Assembly (NCBI GenBank): GCA_024752435.1 | Contig: CP103037.1 | Coordinates: forward strand, 868,001 to 932,000 | Direction of reading: 5' to 3' | Source: Allantophomopsis cytisporea | Taxonomy: Eukaryota; Ascomycota; Leotiomycetes; Phacidiales; Phacidiaceae | DNA: 64,000 nucleotides | Part shown: piece by piece, positions 1-12,321 of the stretch | Numbering within the stretch: position 1 is the first letter of the stretch | Layout of the letters: every line of letters begins with the position of its first letter | Made by a program: the position numbers and the translations under genes | Notes under the pieces: generated by a model | Told to the model about the DNA's origin: nothing | The model's database searches: none | Seen by the model: the letters and a program-made list of their open reading frames with translations, nothing else

Positions 1-951
1 TGAGATGACTTTTTGCGTCTCGTCCAGGCGCCATGTCATGCGCTTGAGCTTCCAGTGTGTCTGGGTTTGGGTCTCGGTGTTGCGCTTGATCACACCGTCC
101 AGGCGGAAGGAGACGGTTGATTCACCGATGGGATGGATTACGGGTGGGAGCTCGACGTGTGCAGTGAGGTTGGTGGGTGGGAAGATGCGGATGGATTGGC
201 GGGGTACATCGGAGGGAATGACGGCACGCTTGACGTTGAGCGTGCGGTTCATCTTGATAAGATCACCAGTCTTGGGTGTGATGACTGCTTTGAGCACGTA
301 GTCGATAGTCGACAGGTTGCCCTTCATTGTGGCGGGGAGGTGACCTGGGAGGAGGAAGGAGAATGGGAAAAGATGCTCGCCTGGGGTGGAGGTTAGTCTT
401 CTGTATGTTTGATTGGATTTGAAAAACTTACCCTTGCGGAACGTTGCTGGTCCTTGTAGGAAATCCCAGGCAGTGAGATCGGTGGATTGGAATTGGCACT
501 CCTGGCAATGCGAGTGGAATGGCTTTTTGCGACAGACATCAACGACCAATCTCATCTTGAATTTCTCAATGGCCATGTTATCATCGGTAATGTACAGTCT
601 CAACTGGCCAGACAATAGAGCACCAGTGCTCGAACTGGGTTGGCCATAGAAAACCAATGGTGGTGACTCAATGATGGCATCGAGCTTTGCAGCGACATGT
701 TGAGACATTGATCTTGCTGATGTTTTTGGGGACATGCCAAATGAGAGGCGTTTGTGAGAGTTATCGGGCATGCTGTTGGTGTCGTTTGAGCTTAGCGAGG
801 TATTGGACGCCTTACGGTCGCCAAGCACTGGTCTATTCTTTGACGAACTTCTCAAAGCCTTCTTTGGTTCTTGGATCTGTGGAATTTGGAAATCGAAGAT
901 TGGATTGTTGGAAGAATGAGTGCGAAAGAAACTCGCAACACGGTGAGGCAT
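1..951 (-). CDS. Arrestin-like trafficking adaptor (Ldb19/Art1-like), 3' end missing
   Basis: Two exons are visible: 951-432 and 380-1, with a GT..AG intron of 51 nt between them in phase 1; the gene runs off the left edge. The ATG at 951 opens a Ser-rich, basic N-terminus of about 90 residues. An arrestin N-terminal fold follows, with segments such as ESPPLVFYGQPSSSTGALLSG and GEHLFPFSFLLPGHLPAT. A Cys/His pair group (HSHCQEC) lies just before the intron. Fungal alpha-arrestins of this type recruit Rsp5-family ubiquitin ligases to plasma-membrane transporters and trigger their endocytosis. The PPxY motifs that would bind the ligase are expected in the missing C-terminal part, so this role is inferred. 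The resemblance to Ldb19/Art1 is from memory of the family; another arrestin-related adaptor is possible. Confidence 0.75.
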   Translation of the reverse strand, partial: MPHRVASFFRTHSSNNPIFDFQIPQIQEPKKALRSSSKNRPVLGDRKASNTSLSSNDTNSMPDNSHKRLSFGMSPKTSARSMSQHVAAKLDAIIESPPLVFYGQPSSSTGALLSGQLRLYITDDNMAIEKFKMRLVVDVCRKKPFHSHCQECQFQSTDLTAWDFLQGPATFRKGKFFKSNQTYRRLTSTPGEHLFPFSFLLPGHLPATMKGNLSTIDYVLKAVITPKTGDLIKMNRTLNVKRAVIPSDVPRQSIRIFPPTNLTAHVELPPVIHPIGESTVSFRLDGVIKRNTETQTQTHWKLKRMTWRLDETQKVIS

Positions 952-1216
952 TGTGTTTAGTGGTGGGGGGTGATTGAGCGGGGAATGCGCTTTCTAATGT
1001 GTCGAGAGAGCTAATTGTAGCTCTTTTTAATATTTCGTACTTTGTCCGTCTGTCGATGACTCCGACTTTCTAGAACTTGAAGCTCCGTGGCTTGCGTGCG
1101 GTGCGGATGTCGAGTGCCGATCGGTAATGAGACACCGCTGTACACTGAAACCTTCTGGACTTTCGATGGCTGTGGCTAAGTCCCTTGTCTATTTTCCCTG
1201 CTACGCCAGACTCTTT

Positions 1217-1462
1217 ATGAAAACCGACAGTTTGTACTTTGCCGGTTGCAGCGAGATGGGACCCGTAAGTGGAGCGAGAACCAAGTGAATTTTCCTTTGC
1301 TCTTGACTTTTTTACTTTGGTGCTCTCTTATTTTTGCCTGCTTGAGTTTTTTTTCTCTCTTTTTTTTCTTTTTCTTTCAGGGACCGATGATGCGCAGATT
1401 GAAAGGATGTCCGATGCACAGGCGTTTTTGGTGATGAATGGTGTTAATGACGATGATATCTG
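1217..1462 (+). other. Possible spliced micro-ORF or non-coding transcript with intron
   Basis: A good intron shape is visible: a GTAAGT donor at 1264, a CTTGACT-like branch site and a long pyrimidine tract ending in TTTCTTTCAG at 1380. An ATG at 1217 leads into the donor, and splicing gives about 33 codons. In another frame the downstream exon encodes a peptide ending AFLVMNGVNDDDI before a stop at 1462, which looks protein-like but has no upstream ATG in frame. I do not recognise either peptide. This may be the intron of an untranslated RNA or nothing at all. Confidence 0.15.
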
Positions 1463-3555
1463 ATGGTAGAATATTATGCGACAATGACGAAATATTGACG
1501 ACGGGTAGAAATGATAAGAACGGTGGAATGTCGAATGTCGAATCTCGAATATAGTCGACGGGGTTATGAGTGGAGGAGGACTTCTATAAATGTAGTATCG
1601 ATGTTGTAATGAATAGCAAGAGTCGTTTGTTTATAGATAGTATGGTAAATCAGGTGGGGAGTGGTTGAGGGGCAGATGATGGTTATTATAGACAGACAAT
1701 AAGATGAAGGAGGAGGAATGATGGATGATGAATGATAGATAATAAATGATGCGAACGAGTTCAGTGCACGCAAGCAAACGGGAAAATGATGATTCCTTTA
1801 TTCTAAGTACTTATGAATCAGGAACCGTAGAGTTGAGGAGAGTATGAGTAAGTACATGAGAGTAATTCTCAATACCCCTGCTCCTTTTTCCAAGAACGCT
1901 TCTTTCTACTTTTACTTCTACATACTACTTACTGTACATCGTGGCCCTTCTGCCAAAAGACTTCTACCTGGGCAGTGAATGTCTGAGTAAGTAAGTACCT
2001 ACAGTGAATCGTATGCAGTCAGAGAATATAATCACTCGGCCTTGACCCAACGGGCACTCAATTGATCAAGTTAGTGTGGAAAAATCTCACGAAAAATGCA
2101 TGCAAACTAATTATGAGCGTACCTAATATTACGATGGTGTAAGCACAGGTACAACGCGCACATTACACGCACCAAAAGACCCAAAGCTTGACCCAAAGAG
2201 AGATGCATTTCCCAGACTCTCCTACGCTTGCGTGCGTGCACGTTTGCTCTGCTCTGCTTCACCACTCTGTGACTTTTTCTAGCTCTGTCTCAACTCTGGC
2301 AACTGTGGTCGATGCCCGGCGTGCGTCTGGTCAGATCATGCGGACTCTACAGACTCTAGTCTGCGAGTTCCGCATTGATGGAGATCCATTATTCAAGTCT
2401 CGTCTCCTCCATGTCTCCTCTTTCTCGGCCGTCACAGGCCAAGTCACGGGTCACAGACCACAGGCCACAGACCAGGCGTGGAAAATCGGGAAATCAAGTT
2501 GAAAGGGATGGAATTGGATGGGTGCACGTACTGCACGGTGTAGCCAGCTCGTGGTCCTTTGGTATCCATAAAGCACCTTAGCAGTGTGGTTGATTGTATT
2601 CGCTATTTAGTGGTGGATAGCGTGCGCATCGTGGCATCAACACAGTCCATAGAAGGTGAATAGGGTGGTGGAATTTACTTCTAGTGCTCTTTTCTTCGCA
2701 GCAAAACTTCCACTCGCCAGCAATTTCGATGATTTATTCGTTAGGTGGAATATCGAACAGAATGTAGCGTTGTAATCTGTTTCAGAGGAGATATCTCCCG
2801 TTTCTACGTTGATGTTTGTCTCCTTCTGTTGTTGGAGTATGCAATAGCTCTTGGCCTAGACAACATGCCATTCGAGTCAGATGGGGAATATGCGTACGCA
2901 CCATTGGAATAGCATGTCAGCAGACTCCTTTCTCCTTAGAGCATATTGACAGTCAACACCAGCCTTAATAAGGAATTTTCTAAAATTATAGAACATCAAG
3001 TCTATCACCTAAAACAGCACTCTATGTATCAGGGGCAAGAAATATCTCAATATGACAATCCATTTTTCATCAATAAATCAATTACAGCAACATAAACATA
3101 ATCACTACCAAACTACTCTACGCGTCAACAAATCCCCAGTTTAACTCCTGACTCCTCACTCCTCACTCCTCCCAGAAAAAAACCCCCACAAGGAACGGAA
3201 AAAAAAACTGCATCACATCAGATGCTCACAGTGAAGTGGATATCCTCATCCACGGGCGAGATGTCAAGTCTCGTCCACAGACAAAAAGAACGCAAGGCAC
3301 GCGCTCAGAATGAAGCCTGTGAAAGCCTCAACCCCCCTCGCACCAACAGGCCCACCACGCAGCCAGACGCCCACCGGGAGCCATCAACCCTGCTGCCGAT
3401 TACCACATAGCGCCGAGCTTAACTGCTGCGTACATGCAAGTATGACTCTACGCACGACAAGCAGGGCGCGTGGCACATCGTTTCGTGGTCGTTGCGAGGG
3501 AAAAAGTATCTCCACAGGAGTAGTACCTAAGTAAGTAAAAGCAGACTCGAATGAC

Positions 3556-3587
3556 TGCCTTGCCTTGCCTTGCCTTCCTTGCCTTGG
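3556..3587. repeat. TGCCT pentamer repeat
   Basis: Imperfect tandem copies of TGCCT/TTGCC are seen directly; no coding context. Confidence 0.85.
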
Positions 3588-6275
3588 TGTGCGCGCGCGG
3601 TTCCAGTCCACACTGTGTTCACCACCGGCCAGCGTGCACCGCGAGAGAGAGGGCCTGTAAGTGTGAGGCTTTTGGCAGCGGAGAGCTAGTAGGTAGCTGT
3701 TTTGGGGCATCGATGGCCACTCGAGCACGCCACATGGCATATTTCGGAGGGAATTCAGTCGCGGTGAGCGACTCTGTAACTCTTTGGGTGAAGTATCGGC
3801 CGGCGTCTTTACATAAGATTCCTCGTTCTGCGCCGACGGAAGGCGTCACTGGTAAGGGAGCGCGCATGGAAGAGCTCGTCGATTCGCTGTGCATGGAGTC
3901 ATCGGCGGGCGAATTGTGGAATCTCTGAGTAAGTTTGAGTAAACTTGTGTTGCAGATGGCAAGTCGTTGGGTAATGGGTGGAATGGTGATGCTGAGGGCA
4001 TGAATTGCGAATGTGTACTCTTCTTTTCTTTACTTGTGCACGGCACTGAGTTATGGGTCTGCTTGAGTTTGTTGGAGAGGGGGTTATGGGGTTGGGGTTC
4101 ATGATTTACTGTACGGTGCAAATCATTCGATGGGTAAGATCGAGACATGCATGTCTTTTTTGCATTGTGAGAACCGGTGAGTTGATGTTTTTTTATGGAC
4201 TCAAGACAGCTCAAACATCTGCCCTGTAAAGACTGTAAAACTCGTTTCATTCTCCATCGAATCCTGTCAATGTCATCCATCCCTGATTCCAGGACTTCCA
4301 TTGAATCCAATTAATTCATCATCATCATCAATAATAATATCAACATCCACCTTTCTCTCCTCTGCCTTGCCGTCTTCCGTCCGGAGTCACAACTCAAACC
4401 CCCTCAAATTCTACATCCACTTCAACTTCCACTCCCACTCCAATTCCCTCCCCAAACCACAATCTCACCCCATCTCCAATCCAAACAGCTCACACTCATG
4501 TCGCCCTTGGCATCCAACTTCCTAAAGCAGCTACAACCAGCTCAATAAGGTAGAACGAAGCGGGTCCGTTGGATGCGCTTGTTGCCTCGGCAATTCCAGC
4601 TACCGCCAACTAACCAACATCGAACTCCTCTCTCTTTTTAGAATGGCAGGGACCGCCATGCGGCTGAAAGACAAAGGCCCGTCCATCGGAGAACTTTTTT
4701 CTTCTTCTTTTTCTCTTTTTTTTTTTCTTCTCTTTCTTCTCTTGAGAGACAGGACAGGGGTATGAGGCGAGGGGGGAAAAAGAAAATGGCATCATTTTAG
4801 AATTTTCACGACTAAGAGGGATTTGCGGGGAGGATTTCCACTGTAAGTAAAATGAGAAGGAAAAAAAGAATGTATTGTAAGGGACAGTGGAAATTGTACC
4901 TAGAGGGGAAAGTGTAGCAGAAGAGGAATGGGGATCTTCCTTTTTGTTTTGTTGATTTTATATTCTAAAACCGGGCACTTTGTACCATGGATTCTGATGG
5001 AATAAGAAAAGAATTACTCTTGTCATTTTCACACTCTTGTCGCCCCACCTTACAGATTTCTGATTTTTACTTTTTGACCTTCGGCTTGGAGGAGAAGAGC
5101 TCCGTCGGGAAGGAAAGGCTATTCTCAACGCCTCAGCCGCACTTAGGAAAATACATGCTCATGATACTTATTGAGGCTGTTTCTTTGACTCATGTTCAGT
5201 GCGTATTCTGCATGCTGCGGTTTCGAAGCGCCGAGACACAGCCTTCTGGCTATAGAGTCTAGGCACTGTATTCATGGCCATGCAGGACTGAGACGAAGCA
5301 AAAGATGCAACATAGGAGTCTACCTGGTGGATATGTTCTCTGTACTCCGTACTCCGTAACTTCGTATGGGGGCGGTATTGCAGCATTCGAATGCAAGATC
5401 CACAGGACCCCGAGAAAAACTTGTTCTCGGTTGGATGCTTAGGATGCGATCTTGCCGCTGTCTGAATCGCCTGCGGCATTTAAGTTCTGTAGATCTCTTC
5501 ACTCTTCGTGAGTGGTGAGTTGCAATGTCTGGGGAAACGAAGCGAGTTGGCTTGGGCGAGCAATGCACGCTTTTCACAATAATTGGCGACAACACAAAGG
5601 TCGAGTCAACGAGACACGGGAACGTCCATCGATCCATTCATCCTCCGATGTCCCTTCAGCTGCATATTCTCTATGGAGCCTCAAACCCATGCATTCGTCT
5701 GCCGTAAATCCTGAGTCAATGAATAAGCTGAGTAGATCCAATAAGCCGAGTAAATGGAATAAGCTCAATTACCGTATTCAGGCATTCTATCCCTAGCCTG
5801 CAATATTGCAAGATGTATTCAATAATTGTCATAGGAGAGTTTGACACAACACACCTCCTGATCCAAAACGCGGGGTTGGTAAAATGTTATAGCTGTTCCC
5901 CGCAAAAAGGCTGAAGCCTTTGATGCAAGTCCTCAACATCTCCGTGGAAAAGGACGCCGAAGCGATCGCGTGGACCATCGAATACGTTTGAGCAGGCGTT
6001 GCATTTCACTGAATTCTAGTATGTAGTCCGGAATAGTACCAAGTATCATACCTAGCAAACCGATAATCTGGTACCGTCATTGACGCTATGTATGTAACTC
6101 AACATAGAATATCATAGGCAACGTCGGGGCTTGGATTTGCGTTATTGAAGGCTAATCCTCCATCGGATTGCCGGTTTTTCGGATGGATTTCCGATACGGT
6201 GTGGAAGTACATATGTTGTGATGCTGCACTCCGGTGATGTAAGAGGATTTACACGGTGGACGCTATGTTGATGCA

Positions 6276-6341
6276 CGCAGATGCAATGCGATGCGATGCA
6301 ATGCAATGCAGTATCATGCCATACCATGCCACGCCATGCGG
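6276..6341. repeat. ATGC-rich simple repeat
   Basis: A run of GATGC/AATGC/CATGC units that drifts in sequence from left to right. Confidence 0.8.
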
Positions 6342-6560
6342 GAGTCGATTGCGTTGTTTCGTGTCAAGATGAGAAAATGAAGATGAAGTGCTCAAATCGA
6401 TGTTTTATTAGTCATAGATCACCGACGATGTCCTGTCTGACTGAGACGACGCCCAAACTGTGATGTAGAATACAGAATGTATACAAGGGCCTCGTAACGA
6501 GAATCATCATCAATTACGCGGAGACTAAAATAAATATCGAAAAAGAAAAGAAGCAAAAAA

Positions 6561-6605
6561 TTGAAAATAGAAATTGAAAATAGAAATAGAAATAGAAATA
6601 GAAAT
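6561..6605. repeat. GAAAT(A) tandem repeat
   Basis: Repeated TTGAAAATAGAAA units followed by four AATAGA units; purine-rich on the plus strand. Confidence 0.85.
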
Positions 6606-9520
6606 CCCCCTCTGAGGAAATTGAGTTGATTCGTATTGTTATTTGCCTCGCACCATCATCAATCATCACTTCATCTAAGTCTCTCCTCACCCAAAGTATT
6701 CATAGAAACATGACACATCGGAACCAGCCGCCATCCTACAATTGTCTGTTCATATCCCATTCAATCATCCCATCAATCAACGGACTCTCTCGCCTTGTGC
6801 ACGCTTCAGGGACGCCTCTCAATAGACTTTTCACTTAACATGCAAAAAATCCGCGGCACAAGCATACCATTACCCCATAATTACTCGATAAAAATGCGTT
6901 GCCTCCCCTCACTTAGTCGTAGGTTTCTATGTGCATACATACATATTGCAAAATTGTTTTACTCTCAATTTCGAGTGCACGTCACTCCATGTTGCCCGGA
7001 TGTCCTTCCTTTCGACTGGCACTTGGGTACTGATCAATGACCTTAGACTCATACAGCATGGCATCTCGAAGTTCGATCACCTCTCCACTTCACCTTGCTC
7101 CACTCCACTTCAACTTCACCACACAAATACTTGATTTCAATTGACCTCAAGTTGACCCTCGATCCACTCATCACCAAATCATTGGCGCCAACGGCGCCGC
7201 CCAGACCAATTCCAGCTCTCCGACTCTCCTTTCCTCTTCTCCCGAGAACTTTCCACGCTTTCCTAAGCCTTTCCTTTCCGCTCCCGCACTTTACCGACGC
7301 AGATCATTGCTTGACCCATCGAAAAATAGAGCGCTGCACGCTACGTTACGGAAAATTTATTCATCGGCAAATTCGGACTCATTCTGATGGCTGTCATCGA
7401 AGGCTCTTGATATTTCGAGGTTTCAAAAACAACGATACTGTAAAGATGAAGTCATTCATTTTCTGAGCGAGCTAAACTCCAAACTCATCTCATGGGCTAA
7501 TCAAAATGACAATCATTACTCATACATAACATAGAATACATGTTGAAATATATCGTGTACCCTTGACACTAGGACCAACGAATTCCCGACGCCGGTTTTC
7601 TCAATTACGTCGATCAACTTTTTGTGGTTCCAGATGCGCTGCGATTTCTTCTCGGCGTGAAATATTGGGATTGCGGTGACAGTGGGGGCAGATATGCTCC
7701 TTTTCAGGTCACCAGGAAAACGACGTTGAATATGAATGGAATGGCTGCCCACACGTCAGGATTTATGACTCCTGCTTTTGGGGAAGATGGACAAATCGGA
7801 CGAGACAGGGGTTGATAGATTGTGTGTTTGATAATATCCTATACTAATACGAACGAGCTGAGAGAGAGCAATATGCAAAATGGTTATACTTTATATGAAC
7901 CATTATAGCCATAGTTAGGTCAAGGTTTGGCTTGTGCTTATAATGATATTCGGTATGAAGTCACTTATAAGAAGCAACAGAAGGATTTGGGTGCCGAATT
8001 GATTGAAAGATAGAAAGAGTAGGATTGTATTGTATATCTATTCAATGCTATACAATAGTATGGTGAGTTATGTGCCTAATCCGATAATCAAGTGAAGGTG
8101 AGAAGTCCTCACTTCCACACTCCGGTGAAGCAAGTGAGATCTGGTATTGACCGTGTATGTTTAGAACACTAAGAGAAAAGACAGTGAGGATTAGTGTTGA
8201 CGTTTCAAGAACTTAAACCTATTTTTGATAATTATCAGCACGTACTTCCATCCTTTGTTGTGTAAGAGGTTGACCTTCTCTTAAATCAAAAAGTGGGATA
8301 TATATATATATATGTAGGGTTCTATTCGCAATATTAAAATCGACATCACAATGATATTCAAGTGATATATAAGACCGCAACTGGGACAAAAAAGCCGTTA
8401 GATGACAACATCTTGGGAAGAGTAACAAACAGACCGAAAGTTCATGAGGACACACTCTAGCACTTAACCCTCGCTCGAGACCTCTGTAGAATATATTTCG
8501 GATCTTCCTCACAGCTAATCCGAACACAAATTCGGCATGACCCTTACTTTCAACCAAGATTCGAGAGGTAAGTATGACCTGGCACTTGAAATTTCCATAA
8601 TAAGACTATTCCCCACGTTTGTTTTTAAGACATAGGTATGGAGTAGGTGTGCAGGATAGAATGTAGCGTCAACCGGGTACGAATATGCAAAACTATCATA
8701 TGTACAGCACAGGCTCGAAGCATTCTTCATCATAAATCTTGCTCAGGGCATCAGGGGGGTTAGGGTCTCTTTCTTATCTCGTACTCGTCAGTACCGTAGG
8801 AATTTGAAAATATCGTGAATCCTCCAAAATCGGTATCCTTTTGAGAATATCATGACTTTGTAGACTCATGATTCTATATCAACTCGTTCACGCAAACAAC
8901 ACTAACCTTCTCAAAACTTGATCCTACATGAATGCATCTTTCTTGGGCCTGAATTGAATTTAAACCACTAGTCTAGTTTGTAAGAATATAAGCCTGCTGC
9001 ATAACTTATACTACGAACTGTATCTAATTGATATTCAGATGCTTCTACCCCTTAACGAAACAAGTGGCACAGCAAGACAATCCCTGGACAGATGTCATGC
9101 TGATACTTTAGCACTAAAATCGGCAGTTTATGACTTCCATAACGTAATCTCGAGTCACTTATAAAAAAGACATAAATTCTACATTTGTACTCATAACTTT
9201 AGTAACTCATAGTCTTGTATTTCAGAGTCTGACTTGGTTCGGTTATCTTGCGTCATCGGTCCTGAGGGAGTACTACATTGTTATCGAGACCAATACAATA
9301 CCACTAGTCTATTGTTACCTAGAGTAGAAGTACCTGGGTCCAAAGTAACACTGTAAGGGCCTTGTACAGCCTTAACATCTCAGGGAGATCAAGCTCTCCA
9401 CTCTGGTGATTCCGTTGAATCGGGTATAGCAATTTTGTACACGTTGATAGATTCATCCCATCCAAAGTCAAAAAGACTTCAATTCATATCCTCAGTCTAG
9501 GGCCTTCAATGGATGATTGC

Positions 9521-10451
9521 TCACCTTGACTGCCTAGCCTTCTTTGATGGCGGCTGACCTCGAAAATCGTCCCCTGATCGTCGGCGATCTCCTTTGCCTT
9601 TTGGACAGTCTCTTGCCATATGGCCCTTCTGCCCACAGGTATAGCAAGGTCCAGGGCCGGCACCACCACCACCGCCCGATCCGGATATGGATGTGACCTT
9701 ATTGAGATTGACCTCTTTCTTTTTCCGTAAATCTGCGAGTCGTGAAGCCTCCTTCTTGGCGGCTTTCTTTACAGCTTTCCGTTCCGCCTTGGCCTTCTCT
9801 ACTGCTTCTAGACGCTCTGCTTTGATAAGAGCGCTGGTGTCGTCATCCTCCTCTTCGCTGTCGTCGGAGTCCTCCTCGTCATCTTCATCATCTTCGTCAT
9901 CAGAACTATCGTCGGATGAGTCCTCGAGATGCGGATTGTTGAGTTTCTGGTACAAAATCAGCTAAATTGTCAGAAAGTTTAGATTTCGAGTTTCAAACCT
10001 CAATAGTACGATTAAACTTTCCAAAACTTCTTCGTCCTCCAGCACCTGCCGCTGCAGGCTCGTCGAAATTTGCAGTAACAACTGGTTTCGCGTTATCGAT
10101 ACCCGCGAATCCCGTCTTGACGACTCTCAGCGAATTCTTTGGTACTGCAGATTGCTGATTTGCGTCTTCGAAACTCAACACCCAGCGTGTATCGCCGGCC
10201 TGAGCAGCTTGTCGTTCGATTGCCGCTTCTCTAATCCTTTCCTCCTCTGCTAATGCTGCTGCAACAGCCCTTTGATCGGCGAGCTCATTGATGTCGACTG
10301 GCGAAGACTCCTCATCAATTCTTTGGCGCTTAGCGGACGGCTGATCTGGAGTAGAGGGTGCGGAAGAAGTTGGTGACGCCGCTGCAGCTCTTTGCATAAA
10401 TTTCATAGTGAGTAGCCTGGAAGACATCGCTTTTGGCTTAGGAGTTGACAT
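9521..10451 (-). CDS. Mpp6-like nuclear exosome cofactor with CCHC zinc knuckle
   Basis: Two exons, 10451-9999 and 9946-9521, separated by a 52 nt intron (GTTTGA..CCAG, phase 0), give 292 residues. Residues 9-22 (MSSRLLTMKFMQRA) match the hallmark start of the Mpp6/MPHOSPH6 family, whose members bind the nuclear exosome and help it degrade or trim RNA. A middle segment carries a Trp-Val-Leu core, followed by FGKFNR near the splice site. The second exon starts with a strongly acidic Ser/Asp/Glu run, then a Lys/Ala-rich helix. A single zinc knuckle (CYTCGQKGHMARDC) sits near residue 260, and a basic tail ends in KKARQSR. Budding-yeast and human Mpp6 are short and lack a knuckle, so this is an extended form. 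Nuclear RNA binding is inferred from the knuckle and the basic tail. Confidence 0.85.
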
Positions 10452-11503
10452 ATTTGCGGTATCGACACTCGTATGGTCCTCGAAAATGTGTGTATGTGGA
10501 CGTTAGTATCGTAGTGTTGCTGAGAGAATCGGAGATTTGTTGTTTTATATGATAATCGAGTTGAGATGTTTTTGAAGGTCAACACGCTGGTACCTTATTT
10601 TTGAAAGGTCTGTGCGCGTTTATTCGCGTTAATCTGTGAGCTTCAATTGAGCGACACCTGCGCAGAGATAGCCCAATACGCTTAATCATAAAGCTTCAGT
10701 TGTTAGTGATAAGCGTTTCAGAAATACCAATAACATCATCGATATCATGATTATTTCATTCTCATAAGCCGTTCACATTTTTCGGATCCATAATTGTAGA
10801 CCAGCATACGCAGAAGTTATACTTTTTATTTTTCTTAACTTTATTCTGTTGTCCATTTGTTGTAAGATCTCGTTATTCTAATGTTCATTCGGTTATCCTC
10901 TACCCGTTCTCATCCTCCTCCTCTGTCTTAGAGATGAAAAAATATATATCTGTCTTTACGTCAGTAAACTCCTTAGATGATAAAACAAAAAGGCTATGAA
11001 TATAATATTCACCTTTGCAACTTGGACTACGTTGTCTTAGATCTGATGAAATGTAGGATAGAAGAATCAGAGTTAGCCCTCTAAGATGAATGAGGAGTAT
11101 TGTGTTATAATACAGATTCTTGTGTTCACTATTAGACTTGACTTTTTATTAGATAAAACAAGACGAGACTTGGCACCCACCTCTGTCTATTTGAGAATCC
11201 ACGGGTTCATTTGTGAAGTTGAAAGTAAAAAGAAATGAAGGATCTTGGTCTGGAGCATGAAACTAGATTAAGTATCAGGTTCTTTTTTGTCCTTCTCCTT
11301 CGATGTAGCTACCAGAGACAGCTAGTTCTACTACAATCACTCGTGATAGATCGATATAGGAAAATATCACATCAACATCATACATTCTCGTAAAGTCTGT
11401 TGGTGTAGCAAATAGACTTTTCAAGTCATTGGGTACCAAAATAGATGTGGATAGTAATTCAAGTAAACCTCTACATCTAAGCTTATAAAGTAAGAAAGGC
11501 TTA
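10452..11503. other. Intergenic, AT-rich, with a decayed repeat
   Basis: No gene is seen. It contains the promoter side of the Mpp6-like gene and the degraded copy of the pICln 3' end at 10776-10925. Confidence 0.6.
10776..10925 (+). repeat. Decayed duplicate of the pICln gene 3' end
   Basis: This segment aligns by eye, in the same orientation, with 12673-12812. Shared landmarks, in order, are TTTTCGGATCC, AGAAGTT.TACT, TTTTCTTAACTTTATT, TCTCGTT, TTCATTCGGTT and CTCATC(CTC). Differences are frequent and many are C/T or G/A. The matching part of 12673-12812 covers the pICln stop codon at 12777 and its downstream flank. The copy is therefore a relic and does not code. Confidence 0.75.
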
Positions 11504-12321
11504 TCAGTCTTCCCTGAGTCTCCAGCTGGGTACCCAATTTTCTATCTGCATTTTTTGAACCTCCTCTAATTGCTCTTTCGTTAGAATACTTGACCACCTG
11601 AAGAGATAATCAGACTCTGATTTACCAGATCTATCATCTGGATCCCAGAAGCCCAGAGCTTCTAATCTATTTGTATCCAAAATCATAAAGCCGTATGGTC
11701 GAAAAGTCGAAAGATCAACATGTTTTAATGGAGAAGGCAGGAAGTTTTGGACAAAATTGAGAAGCCGAGAGCCCCTAGATCTCGAATTGTCGTGTAAATT
11801 CGAATTCACTTCCGTCCATTCATTGTTTGTCACTGGCCTAGACAGTGTACAACAGTGGATAGACTCCTCGCTCAAAGGTGAAGAAGAAACCATCATGTGT
11901 CGAGGAAAATCCATTCTGCCACAGACATCATCTCTTTCTTGGTGCAATTGCCCCCAGAAGACTTCTAGCCTCATCCCCTGTAGCAACTGTATGTCTTCTT
12001 CTGCCGAACCACATCCATATACAGAAACTGCATATTTTAACTTAAAGAATAAAACTATCCGCCACATAGCTCTTAATACGCGCTGTTCCTCGGCCCAAGA
12101 CAGCGCGCCAATTCTCGATGGGCTGGACAGGTTGCCCAGTCGTGTATAAGGCGGTGGACGTGTGTGTATAATGCAAGAAGTCGGCAAAGGATAGATGACG
12201 GTGTTGATCTAGGAAGACGGATATCACCATAACCATCGTATTTCCATACATAGCAATACATATGCCCGTCACACTTTTTTCGAAACTCGGCCAGAGAAGA
12301 GGGGAGTGGAGTATCACTCAC
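11504..12321 (-). pseudogene. Hypothetical fungal protein gene, apparently frameshifted
   Basis: From 11504 to about 12130 a minus-strand frame encodes protein-like sequence, including SWAEEQRVLRAMWRIVLFFK, an Asp/Trp-rich FWDPDD segment and a Leu/Glu-rich C-terminus before the stop at 11504. This style is common in large families of uncharacterised fungal proteins, some with F-box-like N-termini. That frame has no ATG at its 5' end. The natural-looking upstream part (YTHVHRLIHDWATC, reading from about 12321) lies in a different frame. The two meet at about 12100-12140 with no space for an intron, so a one-base indel is the simplest reading. No start ATG is found in either frame; 12321 is only a GTG after a stop. 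A sequencing error would also explain it. Confidence 0.5.

Larger units (their letters stand above)
952..9520. other. Gene-poor stretch of about 8.5 kb
   Basis: No reading frame here has convincing protein character, splice structure or family motif; the open frames are short and overlap one another. The stretch holds pyrimidine-rich tracts (about 4710-4740 and 4310-4500), several short tandem repeats (3556-3587, 6276-6341, 6561-6605, 8299-8316) and many copies of GTAAGTA/TACCT-type simple motifs common in fungal promoters. The part next to 951 must contain the promoter of the arrestin-like gene. Untranslated RNAs cannot be excluded. Confidence 0.6.

Noticed and set aside
5320..5796. Overlapping frames of 94-105 codons on both strands
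   Set aside because: Mutually overlapping, no motif, no intron signals in phase.
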